Positions 33,349-40,722 of a stretch of DNA of 54,322 bases are shown piece after piece; the stretch's first letter is position 1, and each line of letters opens with the position of its first letter. This DNA comes from Lapillicoccus sp. GTDB taxonomy: Bacteria; Actinomycetota; Actinomycetes; Actinomycetales; Dermatophilaceae. The notes under the pieces are model-generated. The model worked only from the letters and a program-made list of their open reading frames with translations, had not been told where the DNA came from and did no database searches. The stretch lies in the NCBI RefSeq assembly GCF_025353065.1, contig NZ_JANXRJ010000322.1, positions 1 to 54,322 on the forward strand, written 5' to 3'. A program made the position numbers and the translations under genes.

Positions 33349-34653
33349 TCATCCGTTGGCCTTGGCCCAGCCGTCGGTCAGGCGCTTGGACAGCGTCGTC
33401 GCGTCGATCTTGCCGGCGAGGAACTCCTGGTAGGCGGGGGTGGCCGTCTCGGTCTTCCACTGGGGGAACTTGTCGGCCTTGGCCCAGGGGGCGTCGACGA
33501 GTGAGGGGCCGGAGTCGAGGATGGCGTCCCAGCCGTGCTTGCCGGCCAGGTCCTTCTTCACGATGGCGGCCGCCGAGGTCGTGACGGGGATGAGGGCGTC
33601 GCCCTCGGCGATCTTGGCGAGGTTCTCCGCCTTGAGGTAGTAGGCGATGAACTTCATCGACTCGGCCTGATGGGTGCTCTGCCGGGCGATGCTCAGGGTC
33701 TGGGGGCCGGCGGCCTGGTTCTGGTTCAGGCCCTTGAGCAGCGGCAGCATGGTCCAGCTGAAGCCGGCCGGTGCCTTCTGCTCGATCTGCGTCTCGACGT
33801 AGTTGCCGGCCATGATCAGGCCATACTTCCCGGCGAAGAATCCGGGCAGGACGTCGCTGCCGCCCTGGGAGACCGAGGTAGGGGCCATCACCTTGGCGTC
33901 GAGCATCGCCTTGAGGCGACCCGGGACCTCGAGCTCCTTGGCGGTCACCGAGATCGTCGGCTTGGCCTCGTCGCCGGAGAAGAAGGTCCCGTCGAATGCG
34001 AGGCCCGAGGACATCAGGCCGGCGGTGGGGTTCTTCAGGCCCCAGGCGAGGCCATAGACGTCGCCACCGGTCGTCAGCTTCTTGGCGTTGCTCGCGAGGT
34101 CGTCCCAGGTCCAGGGCGAAGCGGCCGTCGGGGGAGTGATGCCGGCCGCCTTGAGGGAGCCGGTGTTGGCGAAGAGGTTGTAGACCTGGGCGATCGTCGG
34201 CACGCCCGCGATCTTGTTGTCGATGGTCACCGACTTCCACACCGACGCGGGCACGTCCGCCTTGAGGTCGGCCGGGAGCAGTGCGGTGAGGTCGGCCAGG
34301 TAGCCCTGTCGGCTGAAGCCGGCGATGTCGGCCGCCTCGTCGTGGATGACGTCCGGCGCCGAGTTGCCCGCGAACTGCGTGACGAGCTTGTCGTGCACCG
34401 AGTTGGGGTCGATCTTCTGGTAGTTCACGTGGATGTCCGGGTTGGCCGCGTTCCAGGAGTCCACGATCTCCTGGGTCGCCTTGACCGTGAGGTCCTGGAA
34501 GGCGTAGCTGGAGAAGGAGATGGTGACCTTCCCGCCGCTGGTCTGTTGCGCCCCGGTTGACGGTCCGCCCGTGCCGCTGATGCAGCCGGAGAGGGTGCCA
34601 ACGAGAGTGAGCGCGGCGACGGAGGTGACGGTGACGGTGAGACGGCGGTTCAC
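33349..34653 (-). CDS. extracellular sugar-binding lipoprotein (family 1)
   Basis: A 434-residue binding protein of an ABC importer. Signal peptide TVTVTSVAALTLVGTLSGC has the lipobox LSGC, so it is lipid-anchored via Cys about residue 24. Mature features fit family 1: VTISFSSYAFQDLTVKATQEIVDSW, SAPDVIHDEAADIAGFSRQGYLADLT, FFAGKYGLIMAGNY. The GTG start at 34653 has AAAGGA seven nt before it. It follows the two permeases in the run and hands the substrate to them. By context the substrate should contain a ribosyl part. Confidence 0.92.
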   Translation of the reverse strand: MNRRLTVTVTSVAALTLVGTLSGCISGTGGPSTGAQQTSGGKVTISFSSYAFQDLTVKATQEIVDSWNAANPDIHVNYQKIDPNSVHDKLVTQFAGNSAPDVIHDEAADIAGFSRQGYLADLTALLPADLKADVPASVWKSVTIDNKIAGVPTIAQVYNLFANTGSLKAAGITPPTAASPWTWDDLASNAKKLTTGGDVYGLAWGLKNPTAGLMSSGLAFDGTFFSGDEAKPTISVTAKELEVPGRLKAMLDAKVMAPTSVSQGGSDVLPGFFAGKYGLIMAGNYVETQIEQKAPAGFSWTMLPLLKGLNQNQAAGPQTLSIARQSTHQAESMKFIAYYLKAENLAKIAEGDALIPVTTSAAAIVKKDLAGKHGWDAILDSGPSLVDAPWAKADKFPQWKTETATPAYQEFLAGKIDATTLSKRLTDGWAKANG

Positions 34654-34723
34654 GAGCGGTCCTTTCGGAGATGGTGCGTGAGTTTTCGAGGGGGCCGGCG
34701 AAGGCCCGGCCGACGGGGCGAGG

Positions 34724-35557
34724 TCAGCCCTTGACCGAGCCCGACAGCATGCCGGACACGAGCTTGCGCTGGATGATCCCGAAGACGATCAGGCTCGGCA
34801 GGGTGGTGATCAGGGCGGTAGCGGCGAGCGGCCCGAGGTTGACCGACCCCTCCGCGCCGACGTAGCGGGCGAGCAGCAGCGGCGCCGTCTGGAGCGCGGG
34901 GTCCTGGATGATGACCAGGGCGAAGAAGAACTCGTTCCAGGCCGAGATGAAGGCGAACATCGAGGTCGCGACGAGGCCGGGCACCAGCAGCGGGAAGATG
35001 ATCCGCCGCAGGACGACGGGCTTGCTGGCCCCGTCCGTGGCGGCCGCCTCCTCGAGGTCGCGGGGGATCGCGGCGACGTAGCCCTGGAGCATCCACAGCG
35101 TGAAGGGCAGCGCCCAGACGACGTAGACCAGAACCAACCCGACCAGGGTGTCGAGCAGCCCGAGGTTGCGCAGCACGATGAAGACGGGGATGACGATGAG
35201 GATGAAGGGGAAGACCTGGCTGACGAGAATCCAGCCGATCCCGACGTTGCGCACGACGCTCTTGTAGCGGGAGAGGGCGTATGCCGCGGGAAGGGCGATG
35301 ACGGTCGTGATCACCGCCGTCGCGACGGCGACGACGAGCGAGTTGCGCAGCGCCGAGAGCAGCTGCGACTGCTGGAAGGCGGCCTGGAAGTTACCGATCG
35401 TCCAGTCGGTGGGCAGCAGGGTGGGATTGAGCCGACTGAGCTCCGGAGCCGACTTGAACGCGGTGGAGACCAGCCAGAGCAGCGGGAAGCCGAGGAAGAC
35501 GACGTAGAGCAGCATCGCGGCATACTGCGCGGTGCGGGTGGCGGGGCTGGTGCGCAT
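34724..35557 (-). CDS. sugar ABC transporter permease (MalG/AraQ type)
   Basis: A 277-residue membrane protein. The first hydrophobic segment is AAMLLYVVFLGFPLLWLVST and the EAA loop reads PRDLEEAAATDGASKPVVLRRIIFP. The C-terminus IIQRKLVSGMLSGSVKG is the usual MalG-type ending. Its ATG overlaps the stop of the other permease by one nt (TGATG), so the two channel halves are translated together. No ATPase gene is present in the run. Confidence 0.92.
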   Translation of the reverse strand: MRTSPATRTAQYAAMLLYVVFLGFPLLWLVSTAFKSAPELSRLNPTLLPTDWTIGNFQAAFQQSQLLSALRNSLVVAVATAVITTVIALPAAYALSRYKSVVRNVGIGWILVSQVFPFILIVIPVFIVLRNLGLLDTLVGLVLVYVVWALPFTLWMLQGYVAAIPRDLEEAAATDGASKPVVLRRIIFPLLVPGLVATSMFAFISAWNEFFFALVIIQDPALQTAPLLLARYVGAEGSVNLGPLAATALITTLPSLIVFGIIQRKLVSGMLSGSVKG

Positions 35558-36498
35558 CAGATCGCTTCGCGCAGCTGGCGCCGCAGGTAGAGCCCCATGA
35601 TCAGCATGATGACGATGACCATCGCGTTGCCGAGGGCCGAGGCGTAGCCGAACTCGCCGTTGCCGAAAGCCCGTTGGTAGGCGAAGAGCATCGGCAGCAG
35701 GGTGCGACCACCGGGGCCTCCCTCGGTGAGGACGTAGACCAGGCCGAAGGAGTTGAAGTTCCAGACGAAGTCGAGGGAGGAGATGGCGATCGCGACCGGA
35801 CGGATCGCCGGCCACGTGACGGCGAGGAAGCGCTGCCAGGCGTTGGCCCCGTCGAGCTTCGCGGCCTCGTGGAGCTCGTCCGGGGTGTTCTGCAGGCCGG
35901 CGAGGAGGGCGATCGTCGTCTGCGGCATACCGGCCCACACCCCGACGACGATGACGGCGGGGAGGGCGAGCTCGAAGTCGCCGAGCCAGTTGATGTCGGT
36001 GCTGATGACGTGGAGGCTCTTGAGGGCGGCGTTGAGGATGCCGGCGTCGGGGTTGTAGACGAGCTTCCAGAGGATCGCGACGATGACCGACGGCATGGCC
36101 CACGGCACGAGCGCCAGCGGGCGGACGAGCCACTGGAACCGCAGACCGGCACTGAGGAGCATCGCCAGCCCGAGGGCGAGGAGGAACTGCAGGGCGGTCA
36201 CGCTGAAGGCCCAGATGAGCCCGATCTTGAAGGAGTTCCAGAAGAGGTCGTCCTGCAGGAGCTTGGTGTAGTTGTCCAGCCCGTTGAACCGGAACTGCAC
36301 GTTGTAGCCGGCCTTCGCGTCGGTGAACCCGAGCCAGATCCCGTTGAGCAGGGGGTAGACGCTGAAGACCACGACAGGCACGAGGCTGGGCAGGAGCAGC
36401 AGCCACATCTGCCGCTGGTTGGACCGGCTCCGGCCGGATCTCACGGGACGCCGCCGCGCCGCCTCCGACCGCGATGGCTTCGCCGTCAGCTGCACCAT
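35557..36498 (-). CDS. sugar ABC transporter permease (MalF/UgpA type), first gene of the ribosyl operon
   Basis: A 313-residue permease with a basic N-terminus (KPSRSEAARRRPVRSGRSRS) and then hydrophobic segments from about residue 31 (MWLLLLPSLVPVVVFSVYPL). The EAA loop reads ELHEAAKLDGANAWQRFLAVTWP. It is the first gene after the LacI-type palindrome, whose end lies about 60 nt upstream of the ATG at 36498, and so should be the first translated cistron of a ten-gene run. It forms the channel with the following MalG-type permease. Confidence 0.92.
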   Translation of the reverse strand: MVQLTAKPSRSEAARRRPVRSGRSRSNQRQMWLLLLPSLVPVVVFSVYPLLNGIWLGFTDAKAGYNVQFRFNGLDNYTKLLQDDLFWNSFKIGLIWAFSVTALQFLLALGLAMLLSAGLRFQWLVRPLALVPWAMPSVIVAILWKLVYNPDAGILNAALKSLHVISTDINWLGDFELALPAVIVVGVWAGMPQTTIALLAGLQNTPDELHEAAKLDGANAWQRFLAVTWPAIRPVAIAISSLDFVWNFNSFGLVYVLTEGGPGGRTLLPMLFAYQRAFGNGEFGYASALGNAMVIVIMLIMGLYLRRQLREAI

Positions 36499-36559
36499 GG
36501 GCGGTGTCCCCGTTCGTCGTCGTGGGAGCTCGTGCCGGATCCTGTTGCGGGCACCTTCT

Positions 36560-36571
36560 GTAAACGTTTAC
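36560..36571. promoter_or_regulatory. LacI-type operator palindrome
   Basis: GTAAACGTTTAC is a perfect 12-bp palindrome in the AT-richest part of the gap upstream of the permease gene. It has the central CG and the half-site layout typical of LacI-family operators. The regulator encoded at 29639-30739 in the same run is the obvious ligand, which would make the operon self-controlled. The site lies about 60 nt before the start codon, where bound protein would block the promoter. Confidence 0.85.
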
Positions 36572-36683
36572 CGTTTGCTCGCCAGAAGTGTGTCCGGCTG
36601 CCCGGCAGATGTCAAGGCCCGCCCTGCCGGAGCAGAGCGGGCCGTGGTGACACGCCGGAGTGGAAGCCGAATCGTGATGTCGG

Positions 36684-37118
36684 TCAGCGCGGTTCGAGGA
36701 CGAAGACCGGGATCTGGCGTTGGGTGCGCACCTGGTAGTCGGCGTAGGGCGGGTAGGCCTCGACGGCCCGCAGCCACCACTCGTAGCGTTCCTCACCTGT
36801 CAGCTCGCGGGCTCGCACCGGGACCTTGTCGGTGCCGTCCTGGATCTCGATGTCGGGGTCGGCGACGATGTTGGCGTACCACTTGGGGTTCTCGGGGGCG
36901 CCGCCCTGGCTCGCGACCGCGGCATACCGGCCGTCGTGCTCGACCCGCATGAGCGGCACCTTGCGGATCTTGCCCGACGTCGCGCCCCGCATGGTGAGGA
37001 CGATGATCGGCAGGCCGCGCAGGTCGGTCGCCCGGGTGTCGCCGGCCTGCTCGATGGTCTCCACGTGGTCACGCACCCACTTCTCGGGGCTGGGGGCGTA
37101 GTCGTCGTCGGCGCTCAT
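36684..37118 (-). CDS. DDN-like (DUF385) deazaflavin-dependent nitroreductase-family protein
   Basis: A 144-residue split-barrel protein of the F420-binding group typified by mycobacterial Ddn. The diagnostic centre is LPIIVLTMRGATSGKIRKVPLMRVEHDGRY, cut here in my reading to TSGKIRKVPLMRVEHDG, followed by AAVASQGGAPENPKWYANI and VRARELTGEERYEWWLRAVE. Such proteins bind F420 or lipids; many have no known substrate. The ATG at 37118 sits behind TTGGGGG; the longer in-frame opening up to 37172 lacks family features. It ends 112 nt from the LacI operator and is probably an independent gene. Confidence 0.85.
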   Translation of the reverse strand: MSADDDYAPSPEKWVRDHVETIEQAGDTRATDLRGLPIIVLTMRGATSGKIRKVPLMRVEHDGRYAAVASQGGAPENPKWYANIVADPDIEIQDGTDKVPVRARELTGEERYEWWLRAVEAYPPYADYQVRTQRQIPVFVLEPR

Positions 37119-37204
37119 CCCCCAATGAGACCACGTCGACCCGGGGGATGCCCGGAACGTCCCTGTGGACAACCGGATCGGACCCCTCCGGAGACGGCAG
37201 GCTG

Positions 37205-37654
37205 ATGGGCATGAGCTTCGACGACCTGCCTGATGACTGGAAGTCCCGACCCCTGACCGACCCGCGGCTCGCCGCCGACGTCGTCGACCTGTTCGTGCGG
37301 GACGACGACCGGCGGGCCGGGGCGGTGGCCGTGCTGGTGTGCGACGACGAGCACCGGCTGCTGCAGCCGGTGGTGGTGACGATGGACGCGGACCCGGTGC
37401 CCCTCGTGGACAAGCAGCTCGTGGTGGAGCGGTTCACGGAGCTCGTGGGTCACGGGCTGGGGTCGTCGCTGATCCTCGCCGTGGCTCGCCCGAGGGGGGC
37501 CTTCCTCACGGACGGTGACCGGGAGTGGCACGAGGTGGCGATCCGCGGCTGCCGCGAGGCCGGGATCGACCTGCTCGGGCTCTTCGTCGTCACCCGGCAC
37601 ACCGTCCGCGAGGTGGTCGACCCGGCCGACACGAGGCAGCGCCGGCCGGCCTGA
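37205..37654 (+). CDS. conserved hypothetical protein
   Basis: A 149-residue soluble protein I do not recognise. It starts SFDDLPDDWKSRPLTDPRLAADVVDLFVRDDDR and has a hydrophobic centre (AVAVLVCDDEHRLLQPVVV) and alternating strands ending GLFVVTRHTVREVVDP. The strand-helix pattern and the RGAFLTDGDREWH stretch suggest a small alpha/beta domain of the kind annotated as unknown in actinobacteria. ATG 37205 is chosen; ATG 37211 is two codons later. It stands divergent from the DDN-like gene with an 86-nt gap and convergent with the amidase. Confidence 0.65.
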   Translation: MGMSFDDLPDDWKSRPLTDPRLAADVVDLFVRDDDRRAGAVAVLVCDDEHRLLQPVVVTMDADPVPLVDKQLVVERFTELVGHGLGSSLILAVARPRGAFLTDGDREWHEVAIRGCREAGIDLLGLFVVTRHTVREVVDPADTRQRRPA

Positions 37655-37752
37655 TCCGGGCTGTGGTCAGTCCACCAGGGCGCGCAGGCAAACGTGGTCG
37701 GCCTCGTCGAGCTGCATCGCAGACCTGGACCAGGGAGTTGTGGCTGGCCCGC

Positions 37753-37770
37753 GCCCGGGTCGGACCGGGC
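37753..37770. terminator. hairpin between convergent genes
   Basis: GCCCGG at 37753-37758 pairs with CCGGGC at 37765-37770 around a 6-nt loop. It lies in the 139-nt gap between the convergent unknown gene and the amidase. There is no T-run, so the strength is doubtful. The rest of this gap shows no gene. Confidence 0.35.
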
Positions 37771-37793
37771 CGACCGCCGCCGGGACGGTCACC

Positions 37794-39218
37794 TCAGGCC
37801 ACCTCGGCCCGGGTGCCGATGGGCCACCGGGGGGTGGCCGCCGCCGGTCGGACCGACTCGTACCACCGGGCCACCTGCAGCACCCCGACGTCGTCGAAGC
37901 GGCGTCCACCGATCTGGACGCCGATCGGCTTGCCGTCGGACGTGAAGCCGCAGTTGACCGTCGCGGCCGGCTGGCCCGACAGGTTGTAGGGCGCGGTGAA
38001 GCCGATGTGCGCCATCCCCCGGTCGTTCTCGCCGAACGGCATCGGCCACTCGGCCGGGAAGGCCACGTCGGGGGCGACGGGGCTGATCACGATGTCGTGG
38101 ACCTCGGTGGCCGCCACGGTGAGCCGCTGGATCTCCATGATCTGCTGATAGCACCGCATGACGTCGGCGCCCGTGGCGTCGGCCCCGCCGCGCACCCAGC
38201 GCTGGATGAAGGGCAGCACTCGGGACTGCCCCTCCGGTTTGAGGGCGGTGAAGTCGCCCCACGAACGCACCCGCCAGAAGAGGTCGAGGTCCGCGAGGAG
38301 GGAAGGGGTCATGAACGGAGACATCGGCTCGATCCGGGCGCCGGCCGAGGCGAAGGCGTCGGCGACCTGACCCACTGCCGACGCCACCTCGGGGTTGACC
38401 GGCATCCCGCACCCGGCATCGAGGAGGATGCCGACCCGCAGCGCGGAGACGTCGGGGACGCGACCGAGCGTGAGGTCGAGCGCTTCGGACGGGAGCGCCG
38501 TCCAGTCGCGCGGGTCGGGTCGTGCGATGACCGACATCAGGAGGGTGGCGTCGTCGACGGTGCGCGCGAGCGGCCCGGCGACCCGGCCGAGATAGGGCGC
38601 CTCGAGCGGCACCCGGCCGGCACTCGGCTTGAGGGTGGCGAGCCCGAGCCAGGTGCCGGGCAGCCGGATCGAGCCGCCGATGTCCGTGCCGACGTGGAGC
38701 GGCGCGTAGCCCGCAGCAGCCGCGGCGCCGGCGCCCGCCGACGACCCGCCGGTGGTCCACCGCGGGTCCCAGGGGCTGCGGGTGATCCCGTGCCGGCTCG
38801 AGACGCCCGACGAGAGCATGCCCCAGTCGGGCATCACCGTGGACCCCACGACGACCCCGCCCGACTCGCTGATCCGATCGGCGATGGGGGAGTTGTGTCG
38901 GGGCACAACGGGTTCGGCGCCGGCGTGTCCCGCCGGCATGGGCACACCGGCTCGGGCGATGTTCTCCTTGAGGGTGACTGGTATGCCGTCGATGGGCCCG
39001 AGCGGCTCCCCCTCGGCCCACCGCCGCTCGCTGGCGCGGGCCTCGAGCAGGGCCGTCTCGGTGGAGCGCACCCAGTAGGCGTTGAGCTCCGGCTCGCGCT
39101 GGTCGGCGACCTGGGTCACCGCGGTGAGCACCTCGACCGGCGACAGCGACCGGGCGGCATACCGCGTCCGCAGCTCGGTGCCCGAAAGACGAGCCAGCTC
39201 GATCGCGTCCGACGACAT
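37794..39218 (-). CDS. amidase (amidase-signature family)
   Basis: A 474-residue hydrolase of amide bonds. The Ser-cisSer-Lys triad is visible: Lys in IDGIPVTLKENIA, the first Ser in TTGGSSAGAGAAAAAGY and the nucleophile in VGTDIGGSIRLPG. The C-terminal GQPAATVNCGFTSDGKPIGVQIGG is typical of the family. The ATG at 39218 has AGGAGG seven nt upstream and is preferred to longer openings. It is transcribed divergently from the SDR gene. The substrate cannot be told from sequence; GatA is unlikely because no gatB or gatC is beside it. Confidence 0.9.
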   Translation of the reverse strand: MSSDAIELARLSGTELRTRYAARSLSPVEVLTAVTQVADQREPELNAYWVRSTETALLEARASERRWAEGEPLGPIDGIPVTLKENIARAGVPMPAGHAGAEPVVPRHNSPIADRISESGGVVVGSTVMPDWGMLSSGVSSRHGITRSPWDPRWTTGGSSAGAGAAAAAGYAPLHVGTDIGGSIRLPGTWLGLATLKPSAGRVPLEAPYLGRVAGPLARTVDDATLLMSVIARPDPRDWTALPSEALDLTLGRVPDVSALRVGILLDAGCGMPVNPEVASAVGQVADAFASAGARIEPMSPFMTPSLLADLDLFWRVRSWGDFTALKPEGQSRVLPFIQRWVRGGADATGADVMRCYQQIMEIQRLTVAATEVHDIVISPVAPDVAFPAEWPMPFGENDRGMAHIGFTAPYNLSGQPAATVNCGFTSDGKPIGVQIGGRRFDDVGVLQVARWYESVRPAAATPRWPIGTRAEVA

Positions 39219-39242
39219 GTGCTGCCTCCTGCTGCTCGAACC

Positions 39243-39272
39243 TTGACAACGCCACGGGGCCCTCGCCAGATT
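39243..39272 (+). promoter_or_regulatory. candidate promoter of the SDR gene
   Basis: TTGACA at 39243-39248, an 18-nt spacer, then CAGATT at 39267-39272. The -35 box is a perfect housekeeping match, the -10 only partial. It faces the SDR gene, which starts 45 nt later, and lies in the 98-nt divergent gap. Confidence 0.45.
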
Positions 39273-39316
39273 AGCGACTGCGCCCATGTCCACTGGTCCG
39301 ACCACTCCTGAGAGCG

Positions 39317-40201
39317 ATGTCGATGCCCGAGCTCCACGACGAGATCTTCCGTGCTGTCGACGCGCCCCGACCGGACTACTCCCGGCTGTTCCGGCTCGAC
39401 GGCCGCACCGCCGTCGTCGTCGGTGGCGGTAGCGGGATCGGCCGGGAAGGGGCACTTGCCCTCGCCGCGCAGGGCGCTCACGTCGTGGTCGCCGACCGAG
39501 ACCTGGCCGCCGCGCAGGCGACCGCGGACCTCGGCGCGGGCGGGATGGGCGGCGAGGGCGCGCCGGCTGGGCCGGGTGGGCCGGGTGGGCCGAGCGTCGG
39601 TGAGCTCACGGCATACGAGCTCGACGTCCTGGACGAGGCGGCAGTGGTGCGGGCGGCGGCAGACCTCGGTGAGGTCGACGCGCTCGTCTTCACCGCGGGC
39701 ACCAACGTGCGCAAGCGGATCCTCGACTACAGCGGCGAGGAGTTCGACCGGGTGATGGGGCTCAACCTGCGGGCGGCGTTCGACCTCGTGCGGGCCTTCG
39801 GGCCGGGCATGGCGGAGCGCGGCCGGGGCAGCATCATCGGTCTCAGCTCGATGCGTGCCATCGCCGTCGAACCCGGCCAGGGTGTGTATGCCGCGACCAA
39901 GGCCGGTCTGCTCCAGCTGCTGCGGACGGTGGCGGCAGAGCTCGGACCCCGGGGCGTGCGCGCCAACACCATCGCGCCCGGCGTCGTCGCCACACCGTTG
40001 ACCGCGCAGATCCGGGCCGACCCGGAGTGGGCCGACGCCTACGCGCGCAAGAACGCCTTCGGTCGGTGGGCGGCGCCGTCCGAGATCGCCGGAGCCATCG
40101 TCTTCCTGGCCTCCGACGCCTCGTCCTACGTCACCGGGTCACAGCTGGTCGTCGACGCCGGCTGGACGGCCATCGACGGCCGCTTCACCCCGCCGGGCTG
40201 A
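39317..40201 (+). CDS. short-chain dehydrogenase/reductase
   Basis: A 294-residue NAD(P)-dependent oxidoreductase. The cofactor loop is VVGGGSGIGREGALALA, with GxxxGxG intact; the active-site Ser-Tyr-Lys is seen in GLSSMRAIAVEPGQGVYAAT and TKAG; the end NTIAPGVVATPL and SYVTGSQLVVDAGWTA is typical of classical SDRs. A 60-nt Gly/Pro-rich insertion (GAGGMGGEGAPAGPGGPGGP) replaces a surface loop after the third strand. ATG 39317 follows GAGAG closely; ATG 39323 is in frame. The gene ends 11 nt before the next, so these two may be co-transcribed. Confidence 0.9.
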   Translation: MSMPELHDEIFRAVDAPRPDYSRLFRLDGRTAVVVGGGSGIGREGALALAAQGAHVVVADRDLAAAQATADLGAGGMGGEGAPAGPGGPGGPSVGELTAYELDVLDEAAVVRAAADLGEVDALVFTAGTNVRKRILDYSGEEFDRVMGLNLRAAFDLVRAFGPGMAERGRGSIIGLSSMRAIAVEPGQGVYAATKAGLLQLLRTVAAELGPRGVRANTIAPGVVATPLTAQIRADPEWADAYARKNAFGRWAAPSEIAGAIVFLASDASSYVTGSQLVVDAGWTAIDGRFTPPG

Positions 40202-40212
40202 GCGGGCGAGCC

Positions 40213-40629
40213 GTGACCGACGACCGGGGACGAGCGACGTGGGTCCTGCACGACCACCGCGTGCCGCAGCCGCACTTCGACCTGCGGCTCGAGCAGGACG
40301 GCGTGCTGCGCTCGTGGGCCGTGCCCAAGGGGCTGCCGACGAGTCCGGGGCAGAACCGCCTCGCCATCGCCGTCGGCGACCACGCCCTCGACCACCTCGG
40401 CTACACGGACGAGACCAAGGTCATCGCGGACACCGGCTGGTGGGAAGAGGATTCACGCGACGAGCGCCGGTTCGTCTTCGTTCTCCACGGCCGGGAGCAC
40501 GATCGCCGCTACGCCCTCATCCAGACCGAGGGCGACGGCTTCGCCGCCCGCGGCAGATCCGCCTGGCTCCTCCACCTCAGCAAGGACCAGCCCAGCACCC
40601 CCAACGACCCCCTTGTTGCTCCTGAGTGA
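40213..40629 (+). CDS. stand-alone LigD-type 3'-phosphoesterase domain protein
   Basis: A 138-residue protein like the 3'-phosphoesterase domain of bacterial NHEJ ligase LigD, which trims 3'-phosphates or ribonucleotides at DNA ends. The core is WVLHDHRVPQPHFDLRLEQD, followed by GVLRSWAVPKGLPTSP and RLAIAVGDHALDHLGY. In the usual domain the next part is IPEGEYGAG; here this is replaced by TDETKVIADTGWWEEDS, so a metal or phosphate ligand region differs. No ligase, polymerase or Ku gene is nearby. GTG 40213 is chosen because family similarity begins a few residues later. The 3' end overlaps a long inverted repeat. Confidence 0.8.
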   Translation: MTDDRGRATWVLHDHRVPQPHFDLRLEQDGVLRSWAVPKGLPTSPGQNRLAIAVGDHALDHLGYTDETKVIADTGWWEEDSRDERRFVFVLHGREHDRRYALIQTEGDGFAARGRSAWLLHLSKDQPSTPNDPLVAPE

Positions 40630-40680
40630 CCCGAACTGGGCATCCTGGGCCCTCATTCGGGCACTCCAGAAGCAACAAGC
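40611..40680. terminator. long imperfect inverted repeat between convergent genes
   Basis: The left arm 40611-40635 (CCTTGTTGCTCCTGAGTG...) pairs with the right arm 40656-40680 (...CACTCCAGAAGCAACAAG). I count about 22 pairs with one mismatch and two bulges, around a 20-nt loop. The left arm covers the last six codons and the stop of the 3'-phosphoesterase gene. It lies between convergent genes and can serve both. The arms are unusually AT-rich for this genome. Confidence 0.7.
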
Positions 40681-40702
40681 GGGGGGGGTGGGGTGGGGTG
40701 GG
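40681..40702 (+). other. G-quadruplex-forming run next to the inverted repeat
   Basis: Runs of 8, 4, 4 and 3 G separated by single T form a canonical G4 pattern, starting directly after the inverted repeat and ending 20 nt from the end of the aldo/keto reductase gene. On the minus strand it would be a C-run in the 3' end of a transcript. It may help stop transcription from the left. No experimental support. Confidence 0.6.
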
Positions 40703-40722
40703 CGCGTCCGGGGGTGGCGAGG

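Noticed and set aside
37667-37725. 16-codon open frame reading MQLDEADHVCLRALVD on the minus strand
   Set aside because: It lies downstream of the amidase, has no ribosome site and no following gene that it could lead.
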